Source: JBDNFP01 sp041689775 (GTDB lineage: Bacteria; Bacteroidota; Bacteroidia; Cytophagales; Spirosomataceae). From it: DNA of 10,306 nt. The notes below the pieces were generated by a model. That model was not told the DNA's origin. It saw only the letters and a list, made by a program, of their open reading frames with translations, and ran no database searches. Both the position numbers and the translations under genes were made by a program. The stretch is taken from NCBI GenBank assembly GCA_041689775.1, contig JBDNFP010000418.1, forward strand, positions 1 to 10,306, written 5' to 3'. This document shows positions 1-7,849 of the stretch, piece by piece. Within the stretch, counting starts at the first letter, position 1. Each line of letters starts with the position of its first letter.

Positions 1-350
1 ATAACATCCTTTAAATATCGCTCAAATATTAACTTTTGAATCCTCTTTCCTTCATCCAAAATGAGGTTAGTTCTTTTACGCATCTTTAAATGAATTTACT
101 TCTATACTAGTACAGCTTAAAGATAATCAATAGGGTAGCAAGACTAAGTATGTACTACCCCCCCAATTCATAATTGGTCAATATTTATTGGACTCCCCCT
201 AAGTATTCAGGAATAGTTCTTACCCATAGTATTAAAATTCAATGGGTAAGAATAGTAATTGTGGGTACCGACCGACTTTACTCATTAAACAGGGTAGCAT
301 CATAAACACCACTACGTGTAGCAATTAGTCTTCAAACCTTTTCCTTTAAT
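1..350. other. Non-coding upstream region of the four-gene operon
   Basis: No coding potential is visible on either strand. The stretch is AT-rich and contains several small symmetric elements. One is a perfect 11-bp inverted repeat at 217-227/242-252. Another is a CCAATT/AATTGG palindrome with a 3-nt spacer at 163-177. GGGTAG at 133-138 faces CTACCC at 155-160. The 9-mer AGGGTAGCA occurs at 132-140 and again at 291-299. A run of seven C lies at 158-164. I found no strict TAnnTTTG promoter box on the plus strand, so the operon start site is not assigned. The density of repeats suggests a regulatory region for the gene starting at 351, but this is inference. Confidence 0.6.
217..252. promoter_or_regulatory. 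Perfect 11-bp inverted repeat, candidate operator or hairpin
   Basis: TTCTTACCCAT (217-227) is the exact reverse complement of ATGGGTAAGAA (242-252), separated by a 14-nt AT-rich spacer. It lies about 100 bp before the operon's first ATG. Neither side is followed by a T-run, so it does not look like an intrinsic terminator. A binding site for a dimeric regulator, or a leader hairpin, is more likely. Which regulator is unknown; none is encoded in the window. Confidence 0.45.
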
Positions 351-1721
351 ATGGATAATTTCAACATCAACCGACGTCATTTTTTGCAAGGTGCCTCCGC
401 TACACTTGCACTCACTGCACTCGGGGCTCAGGGTATGGATATCGTCAATCCGGCTAAACCCTATCGGGTTGCTTTAATTGGTACCGGATGGTACGGCAAG
501 AGCGATTTATTCCGTCTCATTCAGGTGGCACCCGTGGAGGTCATAGCGCTTTGTGACCCTGATAAAAATATTCTCACGGCCGCGGGCCAGTTGGTAAGTC
601 AGCGACAAAAATCCGGCAAGACTCCCAAGCTCTACGGTGATTACAAGAAATTACTGGCCGAAAATGAACTGGATATCGTGCTGATTGGCACTCCCGATCA
701 TTGGCACGCCCTGCAAACCATTGATGCCTTGAAGGCCGGGGCAAACGTGTACGTTCAAAAACCCATTAGTGTGGATGTGATGGAAGGAGAGGCAATGGTA
801 GCCGCAGCACGGAAATACAACCGGGTGGTACAAGTGGGTACCCAACGAAAAAGCACTCCCCACCTCATTGAGGCAAAGAAGAATATTATTGATACCGGAC
901 TGCTCGGGAAGATCTCACACGTAGAAATGTGCTGCTATTTTCACATGCGAAACAATGGAAATCCACCCGTGCAGGCCGTTCCTGATTTCTTTGACTACGA
1001 AACCTGGACTGGACCTGCACCCATGCGTCCCTACGACGGACTACCCCATATTCGTTGGTGGAGAACCTTTAAGGAATACGGAAACGGCATAACCGGCGAT
1101 ATGTGTATTCACATGTTTGATACCGTACGTTGGATGCTTGACTTGGGCTGGCCCGCCCGTATCAGCTCGCAGGGTGGTATCTACGTCCAAAAAGAAGGAA
1201 AATCGAATATTTCGGATACCCAATCGGCCGTATTTGAGTACCCTGAGCTGAATTGTGTGTGGCAACACCGTACCTGGGGGACGGCAAACAACCCGGACTA
1301 CCCTTGGTCGTTTACGCTCTATGGAGAAAAGGGCACCCTATGGGCAAGTACTATGCAGTACGATTTTACACCCGAGAACAAAGACGAGAAACGAATACAT
1401 AAGGATGTCATTTATGAAAAGGAACAATATCCGGAAGATCTGACCGAGGAGCGAATTGAATTAAATGCCGCTCCGGCAACCCGATTGCATATGTTGGACT
1501 TCCTGGCTGCTATCGAAAATAAAAGTCGTCCGATTGCTGATATTGAAGAGGGGCATATCTCAACGGCAAGCTGTATCATGGCAAATCTATCGATGCAAAC
1601 CGGTCGTCCGATCGTGTACGATCCTAAAACCCGGACGATCATTGGAGATCGGGAAGCGAATGGGTTGTTAGCCCGTCCCTACCGTAAACCGTATATTCAT
1701 CCTCTTCCGGGAAAAGTATAA
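351..1721 (+). CDS. Tat-exported Gfo/Idh/MocA family oxidoreductase
   Basis: 456 aa. Members of this family oxidise or reduce sugars, inositols or glycosides with NAD(P). Seen directly: a twin-arginine signal (NRRHFLQG, residues 7-14) followed by an Ala/Leu-rich hydrophobic stretch, then a Rossmann fold with GTGWYG at 44-49. The family's Lys-Pro motif appears as QKP with Lys137 rather than the common EKP. GDMCIHMFD near 249-257 carries His254, the likely catalytic His, and Asp257. The C-terminal part (GRPIVYDP onward) is typical of long Bacteroidota members. The ATG at 351 is chosen because it places the Tat motif at the usual distance. This is the first gene of a probable operon, 40 bp before the cytochrome gene. 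Export suggests a periplasmic enzyme that folds with its nucleotide bound, as glucose-fructose oxidoreductase does. The substrate is unknown. Family call is secure; reaction is inferred. Confidence 0.93.
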   Translation: MDNFNINRRHFLQGASATLALTALGAQGMDIVNPAKPYRVALIGTGWYGKSDLFRLIQVAPVEVIALCDPDKNILTAAGQLVSQRQKSGKTPKLYGDYKKLLAENELDIVLIGTPDHWHALQTIDALKAGANVYVQKPISVDVMEGEAMVAAARKYNRVVQVGTQRKSTPHLIEAKKNIIDTGLLGKISHVEMCCYFHMRNNGNPPVQAVPDFFDYETWTGPAPMRPYDGLPHIRWWRTFKEYGNGITGDMCIHMFDTVRWMLDLGWPARISSQGGIYVQKEGKSNISDTQSAVFEYPELNCVWQHRTWGTANNPDYPWSFTLYGEKGTLWASTMQYDFTPENKDEKRIHKDVIYEKEQYPEDLTEERIELNAAPATRLHMLDFLAAIENKSRPIADIEEGHISTASCIMANLSMQTGRPIVYDPKTRTIIGDREANGLLARPYRKPYIHPLPGKV

Positions 1722-1761
1722 ATATTTTATTTTCAGAGGGTTACTCGGTAAAAAAAGAACC

Positions 1762-4317
1762 ATGCTTAAAACCATCTATCTGATCTTCTTGTACGGAGCG
1801 GGAATCTTATTTCCCGCTTCCATGGGAATATCGGTCTCTCAATTATCAGAGGACCCTTCTCCACCCAAAACTCCAGCGCAAGAACTAGCTACCTTTCAGA
1901 TTGAGCCGGGCTTTAAAGTTCAACTGGTGGCCTCGGAGCCCATGGTTCAGGACCCGGTTGTCATTATGTTCGACGCAGACGGACGGCTTTGGGTAGTTGA
2001 AATGCGAGGATTCATGCCCACCATTGATGGCGAAGGCGAGAACGAACGTATTGGTCGGGTTTCGGTACTAGAAGACACCGACGCCGACGGACAGATGGAT
2101 AAAAGCACGATCTATTTGGATAGCCTGATAATGCCCCGAGCTTTGGCCTTGGTACCCGGAGGAGTTCTGGTAGCCGAAAATCAAAGCTTGTGGATGACCC
2201 AAGACTTAAATGGTGACTTAATTGCGGACACCAGAACGCTCATTGATCCGGACTACGCAGGTAGTCTTTTACCCGAACATGCCGGCAACGGATTATGGCG
2301 GAGTCATGATAATTGGTACTACAACGCCAAATCACGGTTTCGGTACCGGATGGTCGATGGCCAATGGAAAAGAGATAGCACTGAGTTTCGTGGTCAATGG
2401 GGTATCAGCCACGATAACGAAGGGCATCTTTACTACAACTATAACTGGTCGCAACTCCACGCAGATTTGGTGCCACCAAACTACCTTACCCGTAACAAGA
2501 ACCATACGCCTACCAGCGGTATCGACCACGGACTCACCATCGACCGCAGGGTGTACCCCATTCGCCCCAATCCCGCCGCGAACCGGGGGTATATTCCCGG
2601 TACATTAGATCAGGATGGAAAGCTCTTAGAATTTACTGCGGCGTGCTCTCCCCTTGTCTACCGCGAAAGTCTTTTTCCGGATGAGTACCTAGGAAACACT
2701 TTTGTGTGTGAGCCCGCGGGTAATCTCATAAAGCGTAACGTTGTAAAAAAAGAAGGTATTCTCCTCAAAGCCTTCGACCCTTCGCCGGGCCGGGAGTTTA
2801 TGGCCTCCACCGACGAGCTCTTTCGCCCGGTGCATTCGGCGATCGGACCGGACGGCGCCATCTACGTGGCAGATATGTATCGGGGTATGGTCCAGCACGG
2901 GGCCTACGTAACTCCCTACCTCCGGGAACAAACTATCAAACGAAATCTCGTATTACCCGTGCACTTGGGTAGAATCTGGCGTATAGTACCCGAAAACTGG
3001 CAACCTCAAAAAGCACCAAAATTGTCACAGGCTAGTAGTAAAACACTACTTGGTTTACTATCCAGTCCAAACGGTTGGGAACGCGACATGGCCCAAAGAT
3101 TACTCGTGGAGCGGAAAGATAAAACGCTCGTTTCGGGTTTGGAGTCAATTGTATTGAATGAAAGCAATACCCTCGGTAGTTACCATGCTTTGTGGACTCT
3201 AGAAGGCATGAATTCCCTAAGAGCAGATTTGTTGCTAAATGCATTCAGTAAGGATTCTCCTCTGATCCAGACTACTACTTTGCGATTATTGGAGCCACTA
3301 GCCAATAAGAATAATCAGGTCAAAACTACCCTCGAAACGAAACTATTGGCAAAAGCCGATAATGCCCCCGTGGAGGTATCCCTCCAAATGGCATTATCCG
3401 CCAATGTTCTTACCCCTTCGGTTTCTCACATTTTGCTCGCCAAATCACTGGATGCATACGGTACATCTCCCATCATACGCGACGCGGTGATGAGTAGCTT
3501 ACAAAATCAGGAATACGCTTTCCTGCAAGCGCTATTGAAATCAGAAAATTGGCAAAACTATCGTCAGGATAAAGAAATATTTCTGGAAATGCTGACCACG
3601 GCCATCATTCGAAAAAGTAACCCGAGCGAACTTTCTTCCCTGCTAGCGACACTGGCTGCGCCGAAAGAAAGTAATACCTGGCAGAAAAAAACTATCTTAA
3701 CCGCGCTTTCCATTCAGGCCTCAACCACCAAACAAAACCCAATCAAACTAGCGAAGGCTCCGACAATCTTAACCAAAGAAATCAAAGGATTAGACCCAAA
3801 TAAAGTAGCCGCCTTAGGCTCACTTTTCGAATGGCCGGGACATATAGTGTCAAGAACGAACCTCAAAACAAAAAGCTCACTGAGCGAGGAAGATAGAAAA
3901 CAATTTGCGCTAGGTCGGCAGCATTATCTGACCACTTGTGCGGGTTGCCATGGTACCGATGGCGCCGGACTCAACCGTTTTGCCCCACCGCTCATTGGTT
4001 CTGAATGGGTACTTGGCGATGAAAAACGTCTCGCGCTGATATTGCTACATGGTATGGAGGGCCCCGTGGACGTGGTGGGTAAAGTATATGATGTACCCGA
4101 AATACTACCCGTCATGCCCGCTCATTCTACCATGGATGATGGTGCTCTGACGGCTATTCTGACCTACATCCGAAATGAATGGGGAAACACAGCCGGGCCC
4201 ATGGATCGGCGCACCGTAGGTACTACGCGGCATACTTCTCAGGGAAGGGTAGTACCCTGGACTGCGCCCCAGCTAAACCAGCACATGGAGACGGTCAAGT
4301 CGCCAGATGGAAAGTAA
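1762..4317 (+). CDS. Secreted beta-propeller/HEAT/c-type cytochrome protein (membrane-bound dehydrogenase-like)
   Basis: 851 aa in three parts. Residues 1 to about 22 form a Sec signal peptide. Residues 45-410 look like the propeller of 'putative membrane-bound dehydrogenase' proteins (compare PVC-type haem proteins): FKVQLVASEP, FDADGRLWVVEMRG, and IGPDGAIYVADMYRGM near 361-376. Two acidic calcium-type loops are visible, DTDADGQMD (105-113) and DLNGDLIAD (148-156). Residues of about 425-660 are Leu/Ala-rich helical sequence compatible with HEAT repeats. The last 150 residues are a class I cytochrome c domain with the haem motif CAGCH (Cys726, Cys729, His730) and a likely axial Met785 in PVMPAH. 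It probably acts in the periplasm as a sugar or alcohol dehydrogenase, or as the electron acceptor for one. A_7GAA-type A-rich sequence precedes the ATG instead of a classical Shine-Dalgarno. It sits between two sugar-enzyme genes, supporting a joint pathway. Substrate unknown. Confidence 0.88.
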   Translation: MLKTIYLIFLYGAGILFPASMGISVSQLSEDPSPPKTPAQELATFQIEPGFKVQLVASEPMVQDPVVIMFDADGRLWVVEMRGFMPTIDGEGENERIGRVSVLEDTDADGQMDKSTIYLDSLIMPRALALVPGGVLVAENQSLWMTQDLNGDLIADTRTLIDPDYAGSLLPEHAGNGLWRSHDNWYYNAKSRFRYRMVDGQWKRDSTEFRGQWGISHDNEGHLYYNYNWSQLHADLVPPNYLTRNKNHTPTSGIDHGLTIDRRVYPIRPNPAANRGYIPGTLDQDGKLLEFTAACSPLVYRESLFPDEYLGNTFVCEPAGNLIKRNVVKKEGILLKAFDPSPGREFMASTDELFRPVHSAIGPDGAIYVADMYRGMVQHGAYVTPYLREQTIKRNLVLPVHLGRIWRIVPENWQPQKAPKLSQASSKTLLGLLSSPNGWERDMAQRLLVERKDKTLVSGLESIVLNESNTLGSYHALWTLEGMNSLRADLLLNAFSKDSPLIQTTTLRLLEPLANKNNQVKTTLETKLLAKADNAPVEVSLQMALSANVLTPSVSHILLAKSLDAYGTSPIIRDAVMSSLQNQEYAFLQALLKSENWQNYRQDKEIFLEMLTTAIIRKSNPSELSSLLATLAAPKESNTWQKKTILTALSIQASTTKQNPIKLAKAPTILTKEIKGLDPNKVAALGSLFEWPGHIVSRTNLKTKSSLSEEDRKQFALGRQHYLTTCAGCHGTDGAGLNRFAPPLIGSEWVLGDEKRLALILLHGMEGPVDVVGKVYDVPEILPVMPAHSTMDDGALTAILTYIRNEWGNTAGPMDRRTVGTTRHTSQGRVVPWTAPQLNQHMETVKSPDGK

Positions 4318-4389
4318 CGTCTGGTGAGGAACGTCTGAAAAAGGCTCAGATTACCTGATCCTGACAATTGAATCATATACTATATTGCT

Positions 4390-5487
4390 ATGAAAGCCGA
4401 CAATACCTCCTCTGACCAATCTGTTTCACTTTCAAGACGTGACTTTTTACAGCGTTCCGCAGCCGGGGTAGCCACGCTATCGCTCGGTGATTTTCCAAAT
4501 CAGTTCAAGTCGCAACGTATGGGAATAGTCGTTCACTCTTACGCGAGCCGCTGGAATGCTAAACAACCTAGTGCCAAGTATCCTGGCTTTACGAACGCCC
4601 TTGACCTCTTAATCCATTGTCACGAAATCGGGGCGGGAGGCATTCAGACTACCATCCGGGACTGGGCACCCGGACTTTCCGGTAAACTACGCGACCAACG
4701 AGAAAATTGGGGCATGTATCTGGAAGGGTCCATTGGACTACCGCACTCGATTAGCGAAGCAGAACGATTTGAGCAGGAAGTAAAAAGTGCCAAAGAAGCA
4801 GGTGCGACCATACTACGCACCGTCTGCATGAATGGTCGCCGGTACGAAAACTTTCACAGCTCGGAAGCTATTCAGGAGTTCAAAGCAAAATCCGTAGCCG
4901 CCCTGCAACTAGCTGAACCCATCATCAGGAAACACAGGATGAAACTAGCCATCGAAAATCATAAAGATTGGCGTGCAGATGAATTAGCTGATTTGATCAA
5001 GCAAATTGGCAGTGAATGGATCGGGGTAACACTCGATTTTGGTAATAGTATTTCTCTGCTGGAAGACCCAATGCAAGTAGTGAATACACTAGCCCCATTT
5101 GTAATGAGTACCCACGTTAAAGACATGGGTGTAGTGGAGTATGAAGATGGCTTTCTGTTGTCCGAAGTGCCATTAGGTGAAGGTATCCTTGACCTTCCAA
5201 AGATCGTAAATATTTGTCGTCAATATAACCCAAACGTTACGTTCAGCCTTGAAATGATAACTCGTGATCCGCTGAAAATACCCTGCCTTACCGAAGAATA
5301 CTGGCCGGCAATGCACGGGGTACCCGGGCAGGACGTAGCCAATACAATCCGTATGGTTCGCCAAAAGAAGTTCAAAACTAACCTGCCAACCGTCGCTCAT
5401 TTATCCCCCGACTATCGGCTTGCCGTTGAAGAGGAAAACATACTCAAATCGCTTGAATACAGTAAAAACAGCTTGGGGTTGGCTTAA
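4390..5487 (+). CDS. Tat-exported sugar phosphate isomerase/epimerase-like TIM barrel protein
   Basis: 365 aa. The N-terminus carries a twin-arginine motif (SRRDFLQRS, from residue 15) and a short hydrophobic stretch, then the barrel begins near residue 43 (MGIVVHSYA). The fold is that of the xylose-isomerase-like/AP endonuclease family 2 proteins. Four metal ligands are in the expected order: Glu189 (AIENH), Asp216 (TLDFGN), His242 (STHVKD) and Glu288 (SLEM). Relatives epimerise ketoses or inosose intermediates, and some cleave 3-keto-glycosides. The gene starts 72 bp after the cytochrome gene and precedes the SDR gene by 70 bp. With two Tat substrates and a haem protein in one operon, at least part of this pathway probably runs in the periplasm. 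An intact metal site argues for an active enzyme. The exact substrate cannot be told from sequence; 'phosphate' in the family name need not apply to an exported enzyme. Confidence 0.9.
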   Translation: MKADNTSSDQSVSLSRRDFLQRSAAGVATLSLGDFPNQFKSQRMGIVVHSYASRWNAKQPSAKYPGFTNALDLLIHCHEIGAGGIQTTIRDWAPGLSGKLRDQRENWGMYLEGSIGLPHSISEAERFEQEVKSAKEAGATILRTVCMNGRRYENFHSSEAIQEFKAKSVAALQLAEPIIRKHRMKLAIENHKDWRADELADLIKQIGSEWIGVTLDFGNSISLLEDPMQVVNTLAPFVMSTHVKDMGVVEYEDGFLLSEVPLGEGILDLPKIVNICRQYNPNVTFSLEMITRDPLKIPCLTEEYWPAMHGVPGQDVANTIRMVRQKKFKTNLPTVAHLSPDYRLAVEEENILKSLEYSKNSLGLA

Positions 5488-5557
5488 CTCTAGTTGAGAA
5501 CATACACGTTTAACCGCCATTATTGCCTATATCATTACTTATAAAATCACTAATCGA

Positions 5558-6337
5558 ATGCCAACTTTACCCGGAATAAAACAATTTGATTTAACAGGAA
5601 GGTCTGCCATCATTACCGGAGGTTCCAAAGGCCTTGGACTAGCCATGGCGGCCGCTTTGGCATCGGCCGGGGCCAATATCATGCTCGTGAACCGAAACGC
5701 CGAAGAAGGAAAGCAAGCCGCCGAAGAGCTTAGCGCAGAATATGGTACTACCTGCCTCTCGTTTGCGGCGGACGTAACCAGTCAGAAACAAACCGAAGCC
5801 ATGGCCGCCGCCGCTCTGGAAGCATTTGGTCGAATTGATATATTAATCAATAGTGCAGGAATAAATATTCGTGGAGCCATTGATGATCTTTCCCTAGCCG
5901 ATTTTAGTAAGGTTATGGAAGTGAATGTTACTGGTACCTGGCTGTGCTGTCGCGCCGTAACTCCCCACATGAAGGAGCAAAAGAGCGGCAAAATAATTAA
6001 TCTTGCCAGTACGCTTGGCATAGTTGGATTATCGAATCGCACCCCCTACACATCAAGCAAAGGGGCCGTAGTACAAATGACCCGTGCTTTGGCTCTTGAA
6101 CTCGCTCCGTTTGCGGTGAATGTCAATGCTATTTGTCCTGGCCCGTTCCTAACCGAAATGAATATTCCGATCGCCGACAGCCCGGAGGCCAAGAACTTCA
6201 TCGTGGGAGCTACCGCACTGGAACGTTGGGCTGAGTTACGAGAGATTCAAGGCGTAGCCATATTATTAGCAAGCGACGCCGCCTCTTATATGGTAGGTTC
6301 CATTATTACGGTAGATGGAGGTTGGACCGCCAGCTGA
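5558..6337 (+). CDS. SDR family NAD(P)-dependent oxidoreductase (gluconate dehydrogenase-like)
   Basis: 259 aa, a full-length classical short-chain dehydrogenase. Visible motifs: the cofactor-binding TGGSKGLG at 20-27, NSAG at 98-101, catalytic Asn123, Ser151, Tyr164 and Lys168 (YTSSK), PG at 194-195, and the C-terminal VDGGW typical of the family. The segment after strand 2 reads VNRN, whose Arg46 is compatible with NADP, though this does not settle cofactor use. There is no signal peptide, so it is cytoplasmic. Overall pattern resembles 5-keto-gluconate reductases/gluconate 5-dehydrogenases and KduD-type sugar-acid dehydrogenases. It is the last gene of the plus-strand operon and would handle an imported keto-sugar or sugar acid produced upstream. 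A strong terminator hairpin begins 25 bp after its stop codon. Family assignment is very secure; the specific sugar-acid role is inference from motif style and neighbours. Confidence 0.93.
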   Translation: MPTLPGIKQFDLTGRSAIITGGSKGLGLAMAAALASAGANIMLVNRNAEEGKQAAEELSAEYGTTCLSFAADVTSQKQTEAMAAAALEAFGRIDILINSAGINIRGAIDDLSLADFSKVMEVNVTGTWLCCRAVTPHMKEQKSGKIINLASTLGIVGLSNRTPYTSSKGAVVQMTRALALELAPFAVNVNAICPGPFLTEMNIPIADSPEAKNFIVGATALERWAELREIQGVAILLASDAASYMVGSIITVDGGWTAS

Positions 6338-6361
6338 TTTTATTTAGGACTTAGGTTAATC

Positions 6362-6402
6362 AAAAGTCTGGAATGGTGGATTATCCATCATTCCAGACTT
6401 TT
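6362..6402. terminator. Strong bidirectional intrinsic terminator between convergent genes
   Basis: AAAAGTCTGGAATG (6362-6375) is perfectly complementary to CATTCCAGACTTTT (6389-6402). Inside, five further pairs can form (one G-U) around a 3-nt TTA loop, giving about 19 bp in total. The A-run at the left base and T-run at the right base supply a U-tract for either transcription direction. It sits between the SDR stop (6337, plus) and the glycosyltransferase stop (6406, minus), so it most likely ends both transcripts. Confidence 0.9.
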
Positions 6403-6405
6403 ATT

Positions 6406-7596
6406 TTAGGTAGTACTCGCTATACTTTCAAATATCTGACTAGCAAACGCTTGGGTTGTGTTTTGGGCGGCGAGTTCTCTGATGGAAGATAATGAATGGT
6501 CTATATCTCCCCGCAAAGCCTGTTGAAATGCTTCACTAATGGCTGCGGGGGATTCTGAATTTACAGTAACGCCTAAATTATTTTTTCTTACCAAAGCCCC
6601 CAAGTACCCAAAGTCTGAAGAAATTAACGGCTTTTCTGATACGGCGGCACGAATCACAATCGAACTCATGCCCACGTGTTTTTGGTAAAGGGTCAGGACA
6701 TAGTCCGAGAGCTCAAAGTACGTTTGGATCGTGGCTCCTTTTAGCTCCTGATAGGAACATATTATTTGGGCATCACCACCTAAATTTGAGATTCTGGATT
6801 CAATCGCTGATAGGAAATTCACTTCTATGGGGCCCGCCAGCACCAAGGTTACTTGTGCCTTTTCTTCCGGGGAAAGTGATTTTATAGCCTCTAGTACCTG
6901 TTCAATACCCTTCCGGTCATCGAGGTACCCGAATAATAGGAATACTTTCCTATTACTATCTATTCCTAGCGTCAATCTTAATTCAGCTACTTCTTGCGAA
7001 GAAACAATATAGTTTTTAACCGGATCGCTTAGTGGAATGATCCGGGTTGAATTTGATATTTTCTGAATAGTTGGCACTACCGACTTATCCAGGCAAAATA
7101 AGTTCGATAGTGTCTTACTTCCTAAAACTCTTCCCAGTAGCCATTTCTTACGGAATACGACCAGGTTTTCTTTTAAGGAAGTTGCCTCGGTGTAATGAAA
7201 GCTTGGCCGGAAATAGATACCTGACACCGGACAATTGGATTTCCTGCCTATCCATACACCTAGTTGGAAAAGGTCAAAGTACATCAATAGGGCATGGGTC
7301 GGCTGAATTTGCCCAGCATAGTGAAGGTATAAGTTCCATTCGGCAAACGAACGACTTATTTTGGAGGCGTTGTGAACGGCATCTATTTCCTGCTCAGACA
7401 GCTCGATAAACGAAATAGATGAGTCTTTATACGCTTCTGGTAATGAGTCGGAGAGGCCACTCGGGGTAACCACAAACAGCTGACCAGGCAATTTATTTGT
7501 ATGCCAATAGTCAGCAAGATACGTTATGTAGTCGGAATGGTGTCCATTAAGTATGGTATCAAAAATTAGTAGTTTCAAAGGCTTGGGTTCGACCAT
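6406..7596 (-). CDS. GT-B fold glycosyltransferase (family 1/4-like)
   Basis: 396 aa, full length for a GT4-type enzyme. The N-terminal half has KLLIFDTILNGHHSDYITYL (8-27), an acceptor-domain start seen in GT-B enzymes. The C-terminal, nucleotide-sugar-binding half is clearer: RKVFLLFGYLDDRKGIEQVLEA (216-237), then LVLAGP (251-256), then GMSSIVIRAAVSEKPLISSDFG (309-330), where relatives bind the donor, and a conserved LGVTV further on. No signal peptide or membrane segment is visible, so it is probably cytosolic or peripheral at the inner membrane. It would transfer a sugar onto a glycan or lipid carrier. It stands alone on the minus strand, convergent with the sugar operon and separated by 253 bp from the GH30 gene upstream, with no capsule or LPS genes next to it. 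Donor and acceptor are unknown. Confidence 0.85.
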   Translation of the reverse strand: MVEPKPLKLLIFDTILNGHHSDYITYLADYWHTNKLPGQLFVVTPSGLSDSLPEAYKDSSISFIELSEQEIDAVHNASKISRSFAEWNLYLHYAGQIQPTHALLMYFDLFQLGVWIGRKSNCPVSGIYFRPSFHYTEATSLKENLVVFRKKWLLGRVLGSKTLSNLFCLDKSVVPTIQKISNSTRIIPLSDPVKNYIVSSQEVAELRLTLGIDSNRKVFLLFGYLDDRKGIEQVLEAIKSLSPEEKAQVTLVLAGPIEVNFLSAIESRISNLGGDAQIICSYQELKGATIQTYFELSDYVLTLYQKHVGMSSIVIRAAVSEKPLISSDFGYLGALVRKNNLGVTVNSESPAAISEAFQQALRGDIDHSLSSIRELAAQNTTQAFASQIFESIASTT

Positions 7597-7662
7597 ACAA
7601 GTAATGAAGCTAAATTACGAAGGGTAGGATTTAGCCAGAAAATAGAAGTTCCTATTGGAGAG

Positions 7663-7670
7663 CAAAGATA
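7663..7670 (-). promoter_or_regulatory. Candidate Bacteroidota -7 promoter box for the glycosyltransferase gene
   Basis: On the minus strand the sequence reads TATCTTTG, an exact match to the Bacteroidota -7 consensus TAnnTTTG. It lies 67 bp upstream of the glycosyltransferase ATG, giving a leader of roughly 60 nt. A convincing -33 TTTG is not seen; only a weak GGTTTAT lies at about the right distance. The call rests on the -7 match and its position. Confidence 0.4.
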
Positions 7671-7817
7671 AGTGGACAATTCGATCTGAGTCTATAAACC
7701 ATGAAAAAGTAATTTCTCAAGGCTAGCTCACAGCCATAAGCCAATAGCCATCATCTATCAAAATATCAAAAAGGGTATTACATAATAAATTGACCGAGAA
7801 GATAATACCACCCTGCT

Positions 7818-7842
7818 CTTTAAGCGTACTTAACGCTTAAAG
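7818..7842 (-). terminator. Hairpin just downstream of the GH30 gene, possible terminator
   Basis: CTTTAAGCGT (7818-7827) pairs perfectly with ACGCTTAAAG (7833-7842) around a 5-nt loop, starting 7 bp after the GH30 stop codon. On the minus-strand transcript the hairpin is followed by AGCAGGG and not by a U-run. It may therefore be a 3'-end stabilising or factor-dependent structure rather than a classical intrinsic terminator. Confidence 0.5.
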
Positions 7843-7849
7843 CAATTAA

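Noticed and set aside
100..112. E. coli-like TATACT -10 element upstream of the operon
   Set aside because: The Bacteroidota primary sigma factor uses TAnnTTTG/TTTG boxes, no -35 partner is present, and the site is about 240 bp from the start codon.
158..164. Run of seven C as a phase-variation tract
   Set aside because: It lies in non-coding DNA nearly 190 bp from the nearest start codon, with no promoter boxes around it whose spacing it would change.
4316..4337. AACGTCTG repeated twice after the cytochrome gene as a regulatory site
   Set aside because: Two 8-mers with a 6-bp spacer in a short operon gap are compatible with chance, and no promoter box is associated.
7597..7849. Small gene or RNA between the GH30 and glycosyltransferase genes
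   Set aside because: No ORF with a plausible start and composition; apart from the -7 box and the GH30 hairpin, no structured element stood out.
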